Source: Planotetraspora phitsanulokensis
GTDB lineage: Bacteria > Actinomycetota > Actinomycetes > Streptosporangiales > Streptosporangiaceae
Assembly (NCBI RefSeq): GCF_016863295.1
Contig: NZ_BOOP01000011.1
Span: forward strand, 1-64,000
DNA length: 64,000 bases
Reading direction: 5' to 3'
Part shown: piece after piece, positions 1 to 8,401 of the stretch
Layout: the number at the start of each line of letters is the position of its first letter
Numbering within the stretch: position 1 is the stretch's first letter
Notes under the pieces: model-generated
What the model was told of the DNA's origin: nothing
The model's database searches: none
The model's input: the letters and a program-made list of their open reading frames with translations, nothing else
Position numbers and translations under genes: made by a program

Positions 1-867
1 GTCCGGGGTGGTCGGGGTGGTCGGGGTGGTCGGGGTGGTCGGGGTGGTCGGGGTGGTCGGGGTGGTCGGGGTGGTCGGGGTGGTCGGCTTCTTCGGCAGC
101 GCTCCCGGCGGGCGGATGGAGCGGATGTCCCGCATGGGCCGCGGCGGCTCCCGGCGTGGTGCACCCTCTGTCGACGGCGGCCGGTCCTTCGCCGACGCGC
201 TCTCCCCTGACGGCCCGTTCGCGGTGTCCCCTCCGGGTGGCGTGGTCTCCTCAGCGGGCGTTCCCGCCGGCCGCTCCTCGGCTCCGGACTCGGCCGCCGT
301 CCCCGGCCGGGCCGCGGGCCGCGGGGGCCTGTCGCCCGCCGGCCGTCGCGCCGTGTCGGCCGGACGTGCCGGGCGCGATCCGGCGGAACTCTCCTTGGGC
401 GGCTCGGCGCCGATCTCGTGGGGCGGTGGAGGAGGAACTGTGGCCACCCACTCGCCCAGCCGGTCCTTCTCCTGGAGGAGATCGCGGATGTCGTACTCCG
501 AGTACTCGAACTCGGGCGACCAGAACAACGCGTCGAACGGGCAGACCTCGATGCAGATGCCGCAGTACATGCACAGGGAGAAGTCGATCGCGAACCGGTC
601 GAGCATGTTCCGCGCCCGGGGCCTGCCCCCCTCGGGAGCGGGGAGCGTCTCCTTGTGCGAGTCGATGTAGATGCACCAGTCGGGGCACTCACGGGCGCAC
701 AACATGCAGACCGTGCAGTTCTCCTCGACCAGGGCGATCACACCCCGGCTGCGGGGTGGCAGGTCGGGCTTGACCTCGGGATACTGCTGCGTCTCGGATT
801 TGCGCAGCATGTGCCTGAGAGTCACCGCCAGCCCCTTGGCCAGCCCTTCTCCTGGTATGGGCGCCAT
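1..867 (-). CDS. nuoI: NADH-quinone oxidoreductase subunit I-like protein (3' end outside window)
   Basis: This is an 8Fe ferredoxin-type subunit of complex I that would carry electrons through two [4Fe-4S] clusters to NuoB. The reverse frame shows both cluster motifs, [17 protein letters not shown] near residue 47 and [19 protein letters not shown] near residue 93. After about residue 140 the protein becomes a long Pro/Arg/Thr-rich tail ending in a (TTP)9 repeat. It is still open at the window edge, so it is far longer than the usual NuoI of roughly 180 residues. The start is uncertain: ATG at 867 gives MAPIPGEG, while in-frame ATGs at 876 and 879 add three or four residues, and none has a good ribosome binding site. 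It is separated from the upstream gene by about 150 bp that hold DnaA-box-like sequences. The core identity is firm; the function of the tail is unknown. Confidence 0.88.
   Translation of the reverse strand, partial: MAPIPGEGLAKGLAVTLRHMLRKSETQQYPEVKPDLPPRSRGVIALVEENCTVCMLCARECPDWCIYIDSHKETLPAPEGGRPRARNMLDRFAIDFSLCMYCGICIEVCPFDALFWSPEFEYSEYDIRDLLQEKDRLGEWVATVPPPPPHEIGAEPPKESSAGSRPARPADTARRPAGDRPPRPAARPGTAAESGAEERPAGTPAEETTPPGGDTANGPSGESASAKDRPPSTEGAPRREPPRPMRDIRSIRPPGALPKKPTTPTTPTTPTTPTTPTTPTTPTTPTTPD
5..85. repeat. 9-bp tandem repeat in the nuoI 3' region
   Basis: Nine perfect head-to-tail copies of ggggtggtc fill positions 5 to 85. In the reverse-strand nuoI reading frame each unit encodes Thr-Thr-Pro, so the array makes a (TTP)9 tract in the C-terminal tail. 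The array keeps the frame because the unit is three codons long, so copy-number changes would lengthen or shorten the tail without a frameshift. Confidence 0.9.
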
Positions 868-927
868 ATTCAACATCATGACGCACAAGCGCCGACAGGT
901 GAATCCGGTGAGGCGGTCCCTGATCGG

Positions 928-968
928 TTATCCACAATTTCCACAGGCATCGGGCCTACTTATCCACA
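928..968. promoter_or_regulatory. Cluster of DnaA-box-like sequences
   Basis: Two exact ttatccaca nonamers lie at 928-936 and 960-968, start to start 32 bp apart and in the same orientation. A degenerate copy, atttccaca (7 of 9 matches), abuts the first at 937-945. The nonamer is the canonical DnaA box of many bacteria. It should be very rare by chance in DNA this rich in GC. There is no dnaA, dnaN or gyrB here, so this is not the origin. It may titrate DnaA or link nuoI expression to DnaA. Confidence 0.5.
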
Positions 969-1018
969 GAATGTGCAGAAGGATCGAGCCTGCCCGCCGG
1001 ATGGAGCGGTCCAGGGAC

Positions 1019-2017
1019 TCAGGGGTAGGCGTCGCGGGCGGCGGTGGCGAGGACGGCGTACTCACGGCGGGGCAGTTCTCGGATCTCGCAGGTGATGCCG
1101 TGCCTGGCGGCGAAGCGGTTCACGTCCTCCGGATGCCACCTGCCGGGGAAGTGGTAGACCGGGCAGTCCGTCGCATCGAGCACGAACAGGCCGTTCAGCC
1201 CCTCACAGCGATAGATCAGCATCCGAAGCCCACCCAGCGGGTGCTTCTTGACCCCCTTGGACCTCGGGCCGGGTCCCATGCCGCTGATCGCGAGCTTCCT
1301 CCCCCGCACTCCCAGCCGCGCCGCCGAGGGCCGGTCCGCCGCGGCGAGACCGCGACCACGGGAGACCCTCCGGCGGAGCAGAACACGGTCGAGCCGCTGG
1401 AAGAGCGGTGCGATCAGCACGCCGAGCGGACTGGCCGCCAGGGCCAGCCACTTGAGTTCCAGCACGTCGGCGAAGTTCGTCACCGCGAGGCGGAAGAAGC
1501 GCCACATGTGCGGCGGCAGGAAGTAGAGCGTGCAAACCATGGCCACGAGCCCGGACAGCGCCACGCTCCACCAGGCGAAGCGCCGCCCGCGTGAGGCAGG
1601 CGCCGGTTCGGGGAGCCCCCGCAGGACTCCCCAGCCGGGCGCGCGGCACGACAGCAACGTCCGCGCCCGGGCCGGGGTGAGACCCAATGCCTGAAACGTC
1701 AGGCCGTGCGCGGCCGCGAAGGCTGACACGGCGTCCGTCCCCCACCGGCCGGGCAGATCGAGCAGGACCAGCCTGTCGGCGTCGAGAACGGCGAGCCCGA
1801 AGACCATCAGGTCCTTCTTCTTCTTCTCGTTCTCCCCCCGTTCCCGGGTGAACGAGTAGCAGGACAGCGTCCGGGGCGCGCCGGGCGGCAGCCGTACCGA
1901 CCTGCCGGAGGCCTCGTCGGACGCGACCAGCCGGTCCCCGTCCCACGACAGGACGGTCGCCGGCAGGCGCCGGTCCCCCGCGCTCGCCGGGCCCTGGGGC
2001 CGCAGATCGCCTGTCAT
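1019..2017 (-). CDS. Unknown membrane protein with an internal duplication, inside the nuo operon
   Basis: I do not recognise this 332-residue protein. It has two hydrophobic segments at about residues 148-168 and 188-207, flanked by two soluble parts. The soluble parts share a motif: LPGRWGTDAVSAFAAAHG at about 88-105 and FPGRWHPEDVNRFAARHG at about 290-307. Each is preceded by a short LD-containing strand and followed by a hydrophobic stretch. This suggests two copies of one small domain held on the same membrane side by a helical hairpin. A Glu/Lys run (ENEKKKKD) lies near residue 63. The ATG at 2017 overlaps the nuoH stop in the ATGA manner, so the gene is translationally coupled to nuoH and probably works with, or is at least made with, the complex I subunits. 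Confidence 0.8.
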   Translation of the reverse strand: MTGDLRPQGPASAGDRRLPATVLSWDGDRLVASDEASGRSVRLPPGAPRTLSCYSFTRERGENEKKKKDLMVFGLAVLDADRLVLLDLPGRWGTDAVSAFAAAHGLTFQALGLTPARARTLLSCRAPGWGVLRGLPEPAPASRGRRFAWWSVALSGLVAMVCTLYFLPPHMWRFFRLAVTNFADVLELKWLALAASPLGVLIAPLFQRLDRVLLRRRVSRGRGLAAADRPSAARLGVRGRKLAISGMGPGPRSKGVKKHPLGGLRMLIYRCEGLNGLFVLDATDCPVYHFPGRWHPEDVNRFAARHGITCEIRELPRREYAVLATAARDAYP

Positions 2018-2967
2018 GCCATGAGGACCTTGACGACCCCCGTGAGCGCGAGTTGCAGCAGGGCGAGCGGCACGAGGCCGATCCAGGCGAGCTTCTGGAG
2101 CTGGTCCTCACGAAGCCGGGGGAAGCTCACGCGGACCCAGATCACCACGAACGCCAGGACGAAGATCTTGATGAGCGTCCACACGGGACCGGGGAGAAGC
2201 GGGCCCTGCCAGCCGCCCAGGAACAACACGGCCGTCAGCGCGGAGAGCACCACGATGCCGGCGTACTCCGCCAGCATGAACAGGGCGAACCGGATCCCGG
2301 TGTACTCCGTCATCGGGCCCATGATGATCTCGGAGTCGGCGATCGGCATGTCGAACGGCGGCCTGCGCAACTCCGCGAGCCCCGCGACGAAGAAGACCAC
2401 GGCCCCGATCGCCTGCCACGGCAGCCACCACCACCGCCACTGCTCGGCGATGCCCTCCAGCGACAGGGTCCCCGCGGCCATCGCCACGCTCGACGCGGCC
2501 AGGACCAGCGGCAGCTCGTAGGACATGAGCTGGGCCGCCGCCCGCATGCCGCCGAGCACGCTGTACTTGTTGGCCGACGCCCACCCGGCCATGATCGCGC
2601 CGAGCACCCCGACGCCCATCACGGCGAGCACGAAGAACAGCCCCGCGTCGACGTCCGCGCCGACGAGACCGGGCCCCACGGGGATCACGACCATCACCAC
2701 GAGGTACGGCACGAGCGCGACGGCCGGGGCGATCGCGAAGACGCGACGGTCGGCGGCCGCCGGGATCACGTCCTCCTTCTGGGCGAACTTGACGCCGTCG
2801 GCGATGAGCTGCGCCCACCCGTGGAACCCGCCCGCGTACATCGGCCCCAGACGCGACTGCATGTGCGCCATGGCCTTGTGCTCCATCTGCCCGACGATCA
2901 GGGGCAGCACGAGGAAGGCCGCCACGATCACGATCAACCGGACCGCGACGTCGAGCACCTCAGCCAT
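2014..2967 (-). CDS. nuoH: NADH-quinone oxidoreductase subunit H
   Basis: NuoH is the membrane subunit that contacts the quinone chamber and links the peripheral arm to the proton pumps. The 317-residue protein is strongly hydrophobic with about eight membrane segments. It carries family signatures such as [15 protein letters not shown] near residue 28, the [10 protein letters not shown] loop near residue 57, and [13 protein letters not shown] near residue 200. The start ATG at 2967 lies 8 bp inside nuoC, and the stop overlaps the next gene by 4 bp, so the operon is tightly coupled. The length is slightly short for NuoH but normal for the second, partial nuo sets of actinomycetes. Confidence 0.93.
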   Translation of the reverse strand: MAEVLDVAVRLIVIVAAFLVLPLIVGQMEHKAMAHMQSRLGPMYAGGFHGWAQLIADGVKFAQKEDVIPAAADRRVFAIAPAVALVPYLVVMVVIPVGPGLVGADVDAGLFFVLAVMGVGVLGAIMAGWASANKYSVLGGMRAAAQLMSYELPLVLAASSVAMAAGTLSLEGIAEQWRWWWLPWQAIGAVVFFVAGLAELRRPPFDMPIADSEIIMGPMTEYTGIRFALFMLAEYAGIVVLSALTAVLFLGGWQGPLLPGPVWTLIKIFVLAFVVIWVRVSFPRLREDQLQKLAWIGLVPLALLQLALTGVVKVLMA

Positions 2968-3538
2968 CGCCCTCCTCCTCCGGTACGGCCGGCCCGCCCG
3001 GGGACCTGGCCCAGTCGGCGGGGACGCCGGGAGGAAGGACCTTGCGCCGGCTCGGCGACCCGTGGTCGGATTCGCCCGGCTCCTTGGCGCCGGGCCACGC
3101 CTTGGCCACCCGGGCGGCGAGCACGAAGTCCTTGCGCAGGGGGTGGCCCTCGAACCCCTCGGGCAGCAGCAACGGCCGCAGTCCCGGGTGTCCTTCGAAG
3201 ATCACGCCGAACATCTCGAAGGTCTCGCGCTCGTGCCAGTCGGCTCCGCGGAACACGCCCGTCGCGCTGAGCAGCCGGGGGTCGGCCCGCGGCACCCGGG
3301 TCCTGACCAGCAGGTGCGCGACGGCGACGGTGTCGACGACGTGGGCGACGATCGCGAACGTGTCCGGCGGCTCGTCGACCCCGGTAAGCCAGTCGAAGAA
3401 CTCGAAGCCCTCCGACCGGGCGTAGGCCAGCAGGTCGAGCCAGTCGCCCGGCTCCACGTCGGCCACGACCTCGCCGAACGAGTCGGAGATCCGGGCGCGT
3501 GAGCCGTACCGCGCCTCGATCGCGGCCCCGATGCTCAT
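2960..3538 (-). CDS. nuoC: NADH-quinone oxidoreductase subunit C
   Basis: NuoC is the 30-kDa-type subunit of the peripheral arm that sits beside NuoB and NuoD. The 192-residue protein has the family signature [18 protein letters not shown] near residue 95, followed by [19 protein letters not shown]. The last 50 residues are a Pro/Arg-rich extension. It overlaps nuoB by 4 bp and nuoH by 8 bp. The gene normally found next, nuoD, is missing: nuoC runs straight into nuoH, and no NuoD domain is fused to the C-terminus. Confidence 0.9.
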   Translation of the reverse strand: MSIGAAIEARYGSRARISDSFGEVVADVEPGDWLDLLAYARSEGFEFFDWLTGVDEPPDTFAIVAHVVDTVAVAHLLVRTRVPRADPRLLSATGVFRGADWHERETFEMFGVIFEGHPGLRPLLLPEGFEGHPLRKDFVLAARVAKAWPGAKEPGESDHGSPSRRKVLPPGVPADWARSPGGPAVPEEEGDG

Positions 3539-4053
3539 GCGCCGCCACCCGGCAGGTAACGGTCGCTGAGCGTCTCGCCGGCGATCTTCTCCTGGAGTTT
3601 CATGATGCCGTGGAGCAGCGCCTCGGGACGCGGCGGGCAGCCGGGGACGTAGACGTCGACCGGGATGATCTGGTCGACCCCCTTGGTCACGCAGTAGGAG
3701 TCCCAGTAAGGCCCGCCGGAGTTGGAGCAGGCCCCGAACGAGATGACGTACTTCGGGTCGGGCATCTGCTCGTACAGCCGCTTCACCGCGGGCGCCATCT
3801 TGTCGGTCACCGTGCCGCTGACGATCATCAGGTCGGCCTGCCGCGGCCCGTTCGCGAACGGGATCACCCCGAACCGGATGAAGTCATGCCTGCTCATCGA
3901 GGTCGCGATGAACTCGATCGCGCAGCACGCCAGGCCGAAGTTGAAGACCCAGAGCGAGTAGCGCCTGCCCCAGTTCAGGACGAACTTCATCGGCTTGGGT
4001 GCCAGCCGGGACGCCGGCCCAACCGTGGGCATCGGAAGATCGCTCACCGCCAT
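3535..4053 (-). CDS. nuoB: NADH-quinone oxidoreductase subunit B
   Basis: NuoB carries the terminal N2 [4Fe-4S] cluster that reduces quinone. The 172-residue protein shows the cluster ligands in [10 protein letters not shown], in [15 protein letters not shown] and in [10 protein letters not shown] chose ATG 4053 because GGAGAGGAGA lies just upstream. A longer open frame to 4113 adds 20 residues unlike NuoB. The gene overlaps nuoC by 4 bp and follows nuoA after 25 bp. All residues needed for the cluster are present, so this copy should be redox-active even though the operon is incomplete. Confidence 0.94.
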   Translation of the reverse strand: MAVSDLPMPTVGPASRLAPKPMKFVLNWGRRYSLWVFNFGLACCAIEFIATSMSRHDFIRFGVIPFANGPRQADLMIVSGTVTDKMAPAVKRLYEQMPDPKYVISFGACSNSGGPYWDSYCVTKGVDQIIPVDVYVPGCPPRPEALLHGIMKLQEKIAGETLSDRYLPGGGA

Positions 4054-4078
4054 GGGGCCATTCTCCTCTCCCTGCCGG

Positions 4079-4459
4079 TCACGTCCAGGCGAGCACCCGC
4101 TTGCGCCAGGCATACAGGATGCCGAGGGCGATGAAGGCGAGGAAGACGAACATCTCGACGAGCGTGGTCATCCCGAAGCCGGGCGCCGAGAAGACGGTCG
4201 CCCACGGGAAGAGGAAGACCGCGTCCACGGCGAAGACCACATAGAGATACGTGAAGACGTAATAGCGGACCTGCGACTGCGCCCAGCCCTCGCCTACGGG
4301 GTCGACGCCGCACTCATAGGTCGTGAGCTTGTCGGGCGTGGGGCGGTCGGGCCGCAACATCCGGTTGACGAACAGGCCGCCCGCGAAAATCCCCACACCT
4401 ATGAGCAAAAGGACGAGGACGACGACATATGAGCCGAAATATCCGTCCATGAACGCCAT
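4079..4459 (-). CDS. nuoA: NADH-quinone oxidoreductase subunit A
   Basis: NuoA is the small three-helix membrane subunit at the junction of the two arms of complex I. The 126-residue protein has an N-terminal helix at about residues 10-32, the conserved loop [22 protein letters not shown] near residue 46, and two further helices. It is the first nuo gene of the reverse-strand operon. The start at ATG 4459 is 35 bp downstream of the aminotransferase stop, so it may have its own promoter or be read through from that gene. A second possible start is ATG 4450. Confidence 0.93.
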   Translation of the reverse strand: MAFMDGYFGSYVVVLVLLLIGVGIFAGGLFVNRMLRPDRPTPDKLTTYECGVDPVGEGWAQSQVRYYVFTYLYVVFAVDAVFLFPWATVFSAPGFGMTTLVEMFVFLAFIALGILYAWRKRVLAWT

Positions 4460-4494
4460 GGTAGTCCCGCGCTCCGATTAGTGAAGGCGTCGCG

Positions 4495-5844
4495 TCAATG
4501 AAGTCGTCGCGGCTCCGCGTACCGCCGGAGAGCGGGTGCGACCGGGCGCCCGTGGAGGAACCCCTCCACGCTGCCGGCCTCCAGCGCCTTGCGATAGATC
4601 AGCATCGCCTCCCGCGCCGCGGAAACGGTCTGCTCGACGTCCTCGCGGGTGTGCGCCGCCGATACGACGAAGTTCTGAGCGAGCACGCCTCGCCGCAGCA
4701 ACTCCTGCATGAAGAGCGTGCGGAAGGGCTGGGACGGCGCGCCCGACCCGTCCTTCGTGGTGAACAGCAGACAGGACGGCCTCCCGATGGCGGCCACGTG
4801 GGGGTGGACGCCCAGGTCCTTCGCCGCGCCGTTGACCCCGTCGGCGAGTTCGCGGCCGCGCTGCTCCATCGTCGCGATCGGGTCACCCTCGGCGTAGGCC
4901 CGCAGCACCGCGCGGAGCGCCGCCAGCGACACGCTCTCCGGACCGTGTGTGGTGGACATCAGGAAGACCCTCGGCTCATCGGTGCGCAGGCCGCCGAGTT
5001 CCATGATCTCCCTGCGCCCGGCCAGGGCGGAGATCGGGAAGCCGTTGCCGATCGCCTTGCCCCAGCACGACAGGTCCGGCCGGATCCCGTACACCGCCTG
5101 GGCCCCGCCGGCGGCCCAGCGCAGCCCGGTGATCATCTCGTCGAAGATGAGCACCGCTCCCTGCCGGTCGCACAACTCACGGACGCCCTCAAGAAAGCCC
5201 GGATCCGGTTCGACCGCCGCGGTGGCCGCCTCCATGATCACACAGGCGATCCTGCCTTCGTTCCGCTCGAACAACTCCCTCAGCGAGTCGAGGTCGTTGT
5301 AACGGAAACGGACACTGAGCTCTCGCACCGCCGCGGGGATTCCGGCGTTCATCTCCAGGCCGCCGACGAACCAGTCATGAACGGAGAAGAAGGGCTGCTC
5401 GCACATGGCGACGAGATCACGGCCGGTCACCGCCCTCGACAGCCGGACGGCGGCCGAGGTGGCGTCCGATCCGCCCTTGCCGAACTTCACCATGTCCGCA
5501 CCCGGCACCTGCGCCAGGAACTCCTCCGCCGCCAGGAGCTCCAGCTCGGTCGGGCGGGTGAAGCTGAGCCCGTCGGCCAGAACGCCGCGCACTGCGTCAA
5601 GGACCGGCCGATAGGCGTGGCCGAGGGTGACGGAGCGCAGCCCCATGTTGTATTCGACGAAACAGTTGCCGTCGGCGTCCCAGACCCGGGCTCCCTCGCC
5701 GCGCACCAGCACAGGGGCCATGTCCTCTGGATACTGATCAGAGCCGCGGGCGTACGTGTGCGCCCCACCGGGCACCAGATCGTGCAGCCGACGCTGCAGC
5801 AGTTCGGATCGCGCGAAACCGGGCCATCTAGTCCGATCAACCAC
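4495..5844 (-). CDS. Class III aminotransferase, glutamate-1-semialdehyde aminomutase-like
   Basis: This is a fold-type I PLP enzyme of 449 residues, close to glutamate-1-semialdehyde 2,1-aminomutases. It shows LVPGGAHTYARGSDQYP near the N-terminus, FGKGGSDATSAAVRLSRAVTG near residue 120, IFDEMITGLR near residue 235 for cofactor contact, and SCWGKAIGNGFPISALAG with the PLP lysine near residue 260. Relatives outside haem synthesis act on amino sugars or small keto acids in surface-polysaccharide and antibiotic clusters. A dedicated hemL role is therefore not certain. It is transcribed toward nuoA with a 35-bp gap. The likely promoter is the AT-rich DNA from about 5850 to 5960. Confidence 0.82.
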   Translation of the reverse strand: MVDRTRWPGFARSELLQRRLHDLVPGGAHTYARGSDQYPEDMAPVLVRGEGARVWDADGNCFVEYNMGLRSVTLGHAYRPVLDAVRGVLADGLSFTRPTELELLAAEEFLAQVPGADMVKFGKGGSDATSAAVRLSRAVTGRDLVAMCEQPFFSVHDWFVGGLEMNAGIPAAVRELSVRFRYNDLDSLRELFERNEGRIACVIMEAATAAVEPDPGFLEGVRELCDRQGAVLIFDEMITGLRWAAGGAQAVYGIRPDLSCWGKAIGNGFPISALAGRREIMELGGLRTDEPRVFLMSTTHGPESVSLAALRAVLRAYAEGDPIATMEQRGRELADGVNGAAKDLGVHPHVAAIGRPSCLLFTTKDGSGAPSQPFRTLFMQELLRRGVLAQNFVVSAAHTREDVEQTVSAAREAMLIYRKALEAGSVEGFLHGRPVAPALRRYAEPRRLH

Positions 5845-6556
5845 CTAACCGAGAATAGATATTGAGCCCGCGAATCGCCACACAAGATATGTCACAAAAG
5901 CACTGCGGTGCATTACCGCCCGAGAAAAGAAAATCGCCATTATTGCGACATTCATCATAAAATACGCAACGGCGGAACGGCATTCGCCCGCATGGCTGGG
6001 AGAGGGGCCGCGTCGGTCGACTGCGCCGCGGAGCCGGACCGGCATGCGGAGGACCTGACCCCGCACACCCTGTCGGCCCGCCATACCGGACGTCAAGTCG
6101 GATGCGGCCATGTGACGGACGCCACCGCCCGCGCCGTCTTCGGTCCTCCGCCCGGCCGTCCACGGAGATCCGGCGTCAGGCCGGGGGGCGCCGGCACGCG
6201 TTCCACAGACGGGCGCGCTCACGGCCCGGGCGCCCTCGCCCTGACGGTGGTGCACGTATAGTTGGGTCTTGTGAGCCTAACCTTCCTCTTCGCCCGCCTG
6301 CACGTGGACCTGTGTCGGCTCGCGGGGGGGCTGTGTCGGTCCGCCCGTTCGTCCCAGTGACTACCCCGGTCGTCTCTCGCAGTCATCGATCCCTCGATGG
6401 GATCCGCCCCTTCCGTGGCGCATGCGACGAGGGTCAGTAGTCCGCACGTCAACAATTCGCACCGCGAACCCAACGCGGTCTCGATGGATCTAGCATGGAT
6501 ATAAGAACGTGCCTCGGACAGACAAGCCTGGGTGCGTCGAGGAGGACTGAGCAGCT
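5845..6556. other. Intergenic region between aminotransferase and korA
   Basis: This 712-bp stretch separates divergent transcripts. The part from 5845 to about 5970 is AT-rich compared with its surroundings and is a fair place for the reverse promoter. The rest is GC-rich and has short open frames on both strands with no protein-like composition. A GGAGGA ribosome binding site for korA lies at about 6540. I see no convincing gene, RNA structure or operator. Confidence 0.5.
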
Positions 6557-8401
6557 GTGACCAAGCAGGTGCAGCAACTCGACCGTGTGATCATCCGTTT
6601 CGCCGGCGATTCCGGCGACGGCATGCAGCTCACCGGTGACCGATTCACGGCGGAGACGGCGCAGTTCGGCAACGACCTGTCGACCCTTCCCAACTTCCCG
6701 GCGGAGATTCGTGCCCCCGCCGGAACGCTCCCCGGAGTATCCAGCTTCCAGCTGCACTTCGCCGATCACGACATCCTCACGCCGGGCGACGCGCCCAACG
6801 TGCTCGTCGCGATGAATCCCGCCGCTCTCAAGGCCAACCTCGGCGATCTTCCGCGCGGCGCCGACATCATCGCCAACACCGACGAGTTCACCAAGCGCAA
6901 CCTGCAGAAGGTGGGTTACGCGGGGAACCCGCTCGAGGACGAGTCGCTGAGCGAGTGGCGCGTGCACGCGGTGCCGCTGACGTCGCTGACGGTGGGGGCG
7001 CTCGAGGGATTCGAGATCTCCAAGAAGGACGCCGAGCGGGCCAAGAACATGTTCGCGCTCGGCCTGCTGTCCTGGTTGTACAACCGGCCCACCGAGGCGA
7101 CCGTCAAGTTCCTCAAGGCGAAGTTCGCCAAGAAGCCCACCATCGCCGAGGCGAACGTCGCGGCCTTCCAGGCGGGCTGGAACTACGGCGAGACGACCGA
7201 GTCGTTCTCCGTCTCCTACGAGATCAAGCCGGCACGACTCGCTCCCGGCGTCTACCGCAACATCTCGGGCAACCAGGCCCTCGCCTACGGCCTGATCGCG
7301 GCCTCCGTCCAGTCGGGACTGCCGCTCTTCCTCGGGTCGTACCCGATCACCCCGGCCTCGGACATCCTGCACGAACTGTCCAAGCACAAGCGGTTCGGCG
7401 TACGGACCTTCCAGGCCGAGGACGAGATCGCCGGCGTCGGCGCCGCCCTGGGCGCGTCCTTCGGCGGCTCCCTCGGCGTGACCACCACGTCGGGGCCCGG
7501 TGTGGCGCTCAAGGCCGAGACCGTCGGCCTGGGGGTCACGACCGAGCTGCCGCTGATCATCGTCGACGTCCAGCGCGCCGGACCCTCGACCGGCATGCCG
7601 ACCAAGACAGAGCAGACGGACCTGCTGATGGCCCTCTACGGCCGCAACGGCGAGTCCCCGGTCCCGGTCGTGGCGCCGGCCACCCCGTCGGACTGTTTCC
7701 ACGCCGCCATCGAGGCCGCGCGGATCGCCCTGAAGTACCGCACGCCGGTCATGTTGTTGTCGGACGGCTACCTGGCCAACGGCTCCGAGCCATGGCGGGT
7801 GCCCGAGATGGACGACCTGCCGGACATCTCTGTGGACTTCACCACGGAGCCGAACGGCGATGACGGCACCTACCTGCCGTTCAAGAGGGATCCCGAGACA
7901 CTGGCCCGTCCGTGGGCCGTGCCCGGGACGGCCGGGCTGGAGCACCGTATCGGCGGCATCGAGAAGGCCGACGGCACGGGCAACATCTCCTACGACCCCG
8001 ACAATCACGACAAGATGGTCCGGTTGCGCCAGGCCAAGATCGACGGGATCGACGTCCCCGACCTTGAGGTGGACGACCCGGACGGGGACGCCCGGATCCT
8101 GGTCCTTGGCTGGGGCTCCACCTATGGCCCCATCGCGGCGGCCGTCCGACGGGTCCGCAAGGGCGGGGCCAAGGTCGCGCAGACACACCTGCGCCATCTC
8201 AACCCGCTTCCCGCCAACACCGGCGACGTGCTGCGCTCCTACGACAAGGTGCTGCTGCCCGAGATCAACCTCGGTCAGCTGGCGCTGCTGCTCCGTGCCC
8301 GTTACCTGATCGACGTGATCGGCTACAACCGGGTGCGCGGGCTTCCGTTCAAGGCCGAGGAACTGGCCGCCGTCATCCAGGACGTGATCGACAGTGAGTA
8401 G
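6557..8401 (+). CDS. korA: 2-oxoacid:ferredoxin oxidoreductase, alpha subunit (gamma-alpha fusion)
   Basis: With KorB this subunit oxidises a 2-oxoacid, most likely 2-oxoglutarate, to its acyl-CoA and reduces ferredoxin. The 614-residue protein begins with the gamma domain, marked by RFAGDSGDGMQLTGDRF near residue 14. The alpha domain follows from about residue 200, with GNQALAYGLIAA and GSYPITPASDILHELS near residues 240-280. Next come the pyrimidine-binding core (FQAEDEIAGVGAALGASFGG) and a C-terminal domain II. GTG 6557 is supported by GGAGGA about 11 bases upstream. It overlaps korB by 8 bp. A second electron route around the oxidative TCA cycle is known in actinomycetes. The neighbouring partial complex I suggests where the ferredoxin electrons go. 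Confidence 0.93.
   Translation: MTKQVQQLDRVIIRFAGDSGDGMQLTGDRFTAETAQFGNDLSTLPNFPAEIRAPAGTLPGVSSFQLHFADHDILTPGDAPNVLVAMNPAALKANLGDLPRGADIIANTDEFTKRNLQKVGYAGNPLEDESLSEWRVHAVPLTSLTVGALEGFEISKKDAERAKNMFALGLLSWLYNRPTEATVKFLKAKFAKKPTIAEANVAAFQAGWNYGETTESFSVSYEIKPARLAPGVYRNISGNQALAYGLIAASVQSGLPLFLGSYPITPASDILHELSKHKRFGVRTFQAEDEIAGVGAALGASFGGSLGVTTTSGPGVALKAETVGLGVTTELPLIIVDVQRAGPSTGMPTKTEQTDLLMALYGRNGESPVPVVAPATPSDCFHAAIEAARIALKYRTPVMLLSDGYLANGSEPWRVPEMDDLPDISVDFTTEPNGDDGTYLPFKRDPETLARPWAVPGTAGLEHRIGGIEKADGTGNISYDPDNHDKMVRLRQAKIDGIDVPDLEVDDPDGDARILVLGWGSTYGPIAAAVRRVRKGGAKVAQTHLRHLNPLPANTGDVLRSYDKVLLPEINLGQLALLLRARYLIDVIGYNRVRGLPFKAEELAAVIQDVIDSE

Noticed and set aside
1-85. Possible CRISPR-like array
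   Set aside because: The units are 9 bp, directly adjacent with no spacers, and in frame with nuoI. It is a simple tandem repeat.
8-670. Forward open frame beginning with a Val-Gly-Val repeat at the left edge
   Set aside because: It is the complement of the TTP repeat and ferredoxin domain of the reverse nuoI gene, which has clear Cys motifs. The forward product has no domain.
928-968. Possible replication origin
   Set aside because: There are only two or three DnaA-box-like sites and no dnaA, dnaN, recF or gyrB gene nearby. An actinomycete origin has many boxes.
2053-3270. 405-residue forward frame opposite nuoH and nuoC
   Set aside because: It is an antisense shadow with His/Arg/Asp-rich low-complexity composition, while nuoH and nuoC have family motifs.
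5908-6261. 117-residue forward frame between the aminotransferase and korA
   Set aside because: No ribosome site, no domain, and an overlapping reverse frame of equal quality. Composition is that of GC-rich non-coding DNA.
6268-6286. Half of an iron-box (DmdR/IdeR-like) site, agcctaacct
   Set aside because: Only one arm fits (about 13 of 19 positions overall), and it lies about 275 bp upstream of korA. Too weak to call.
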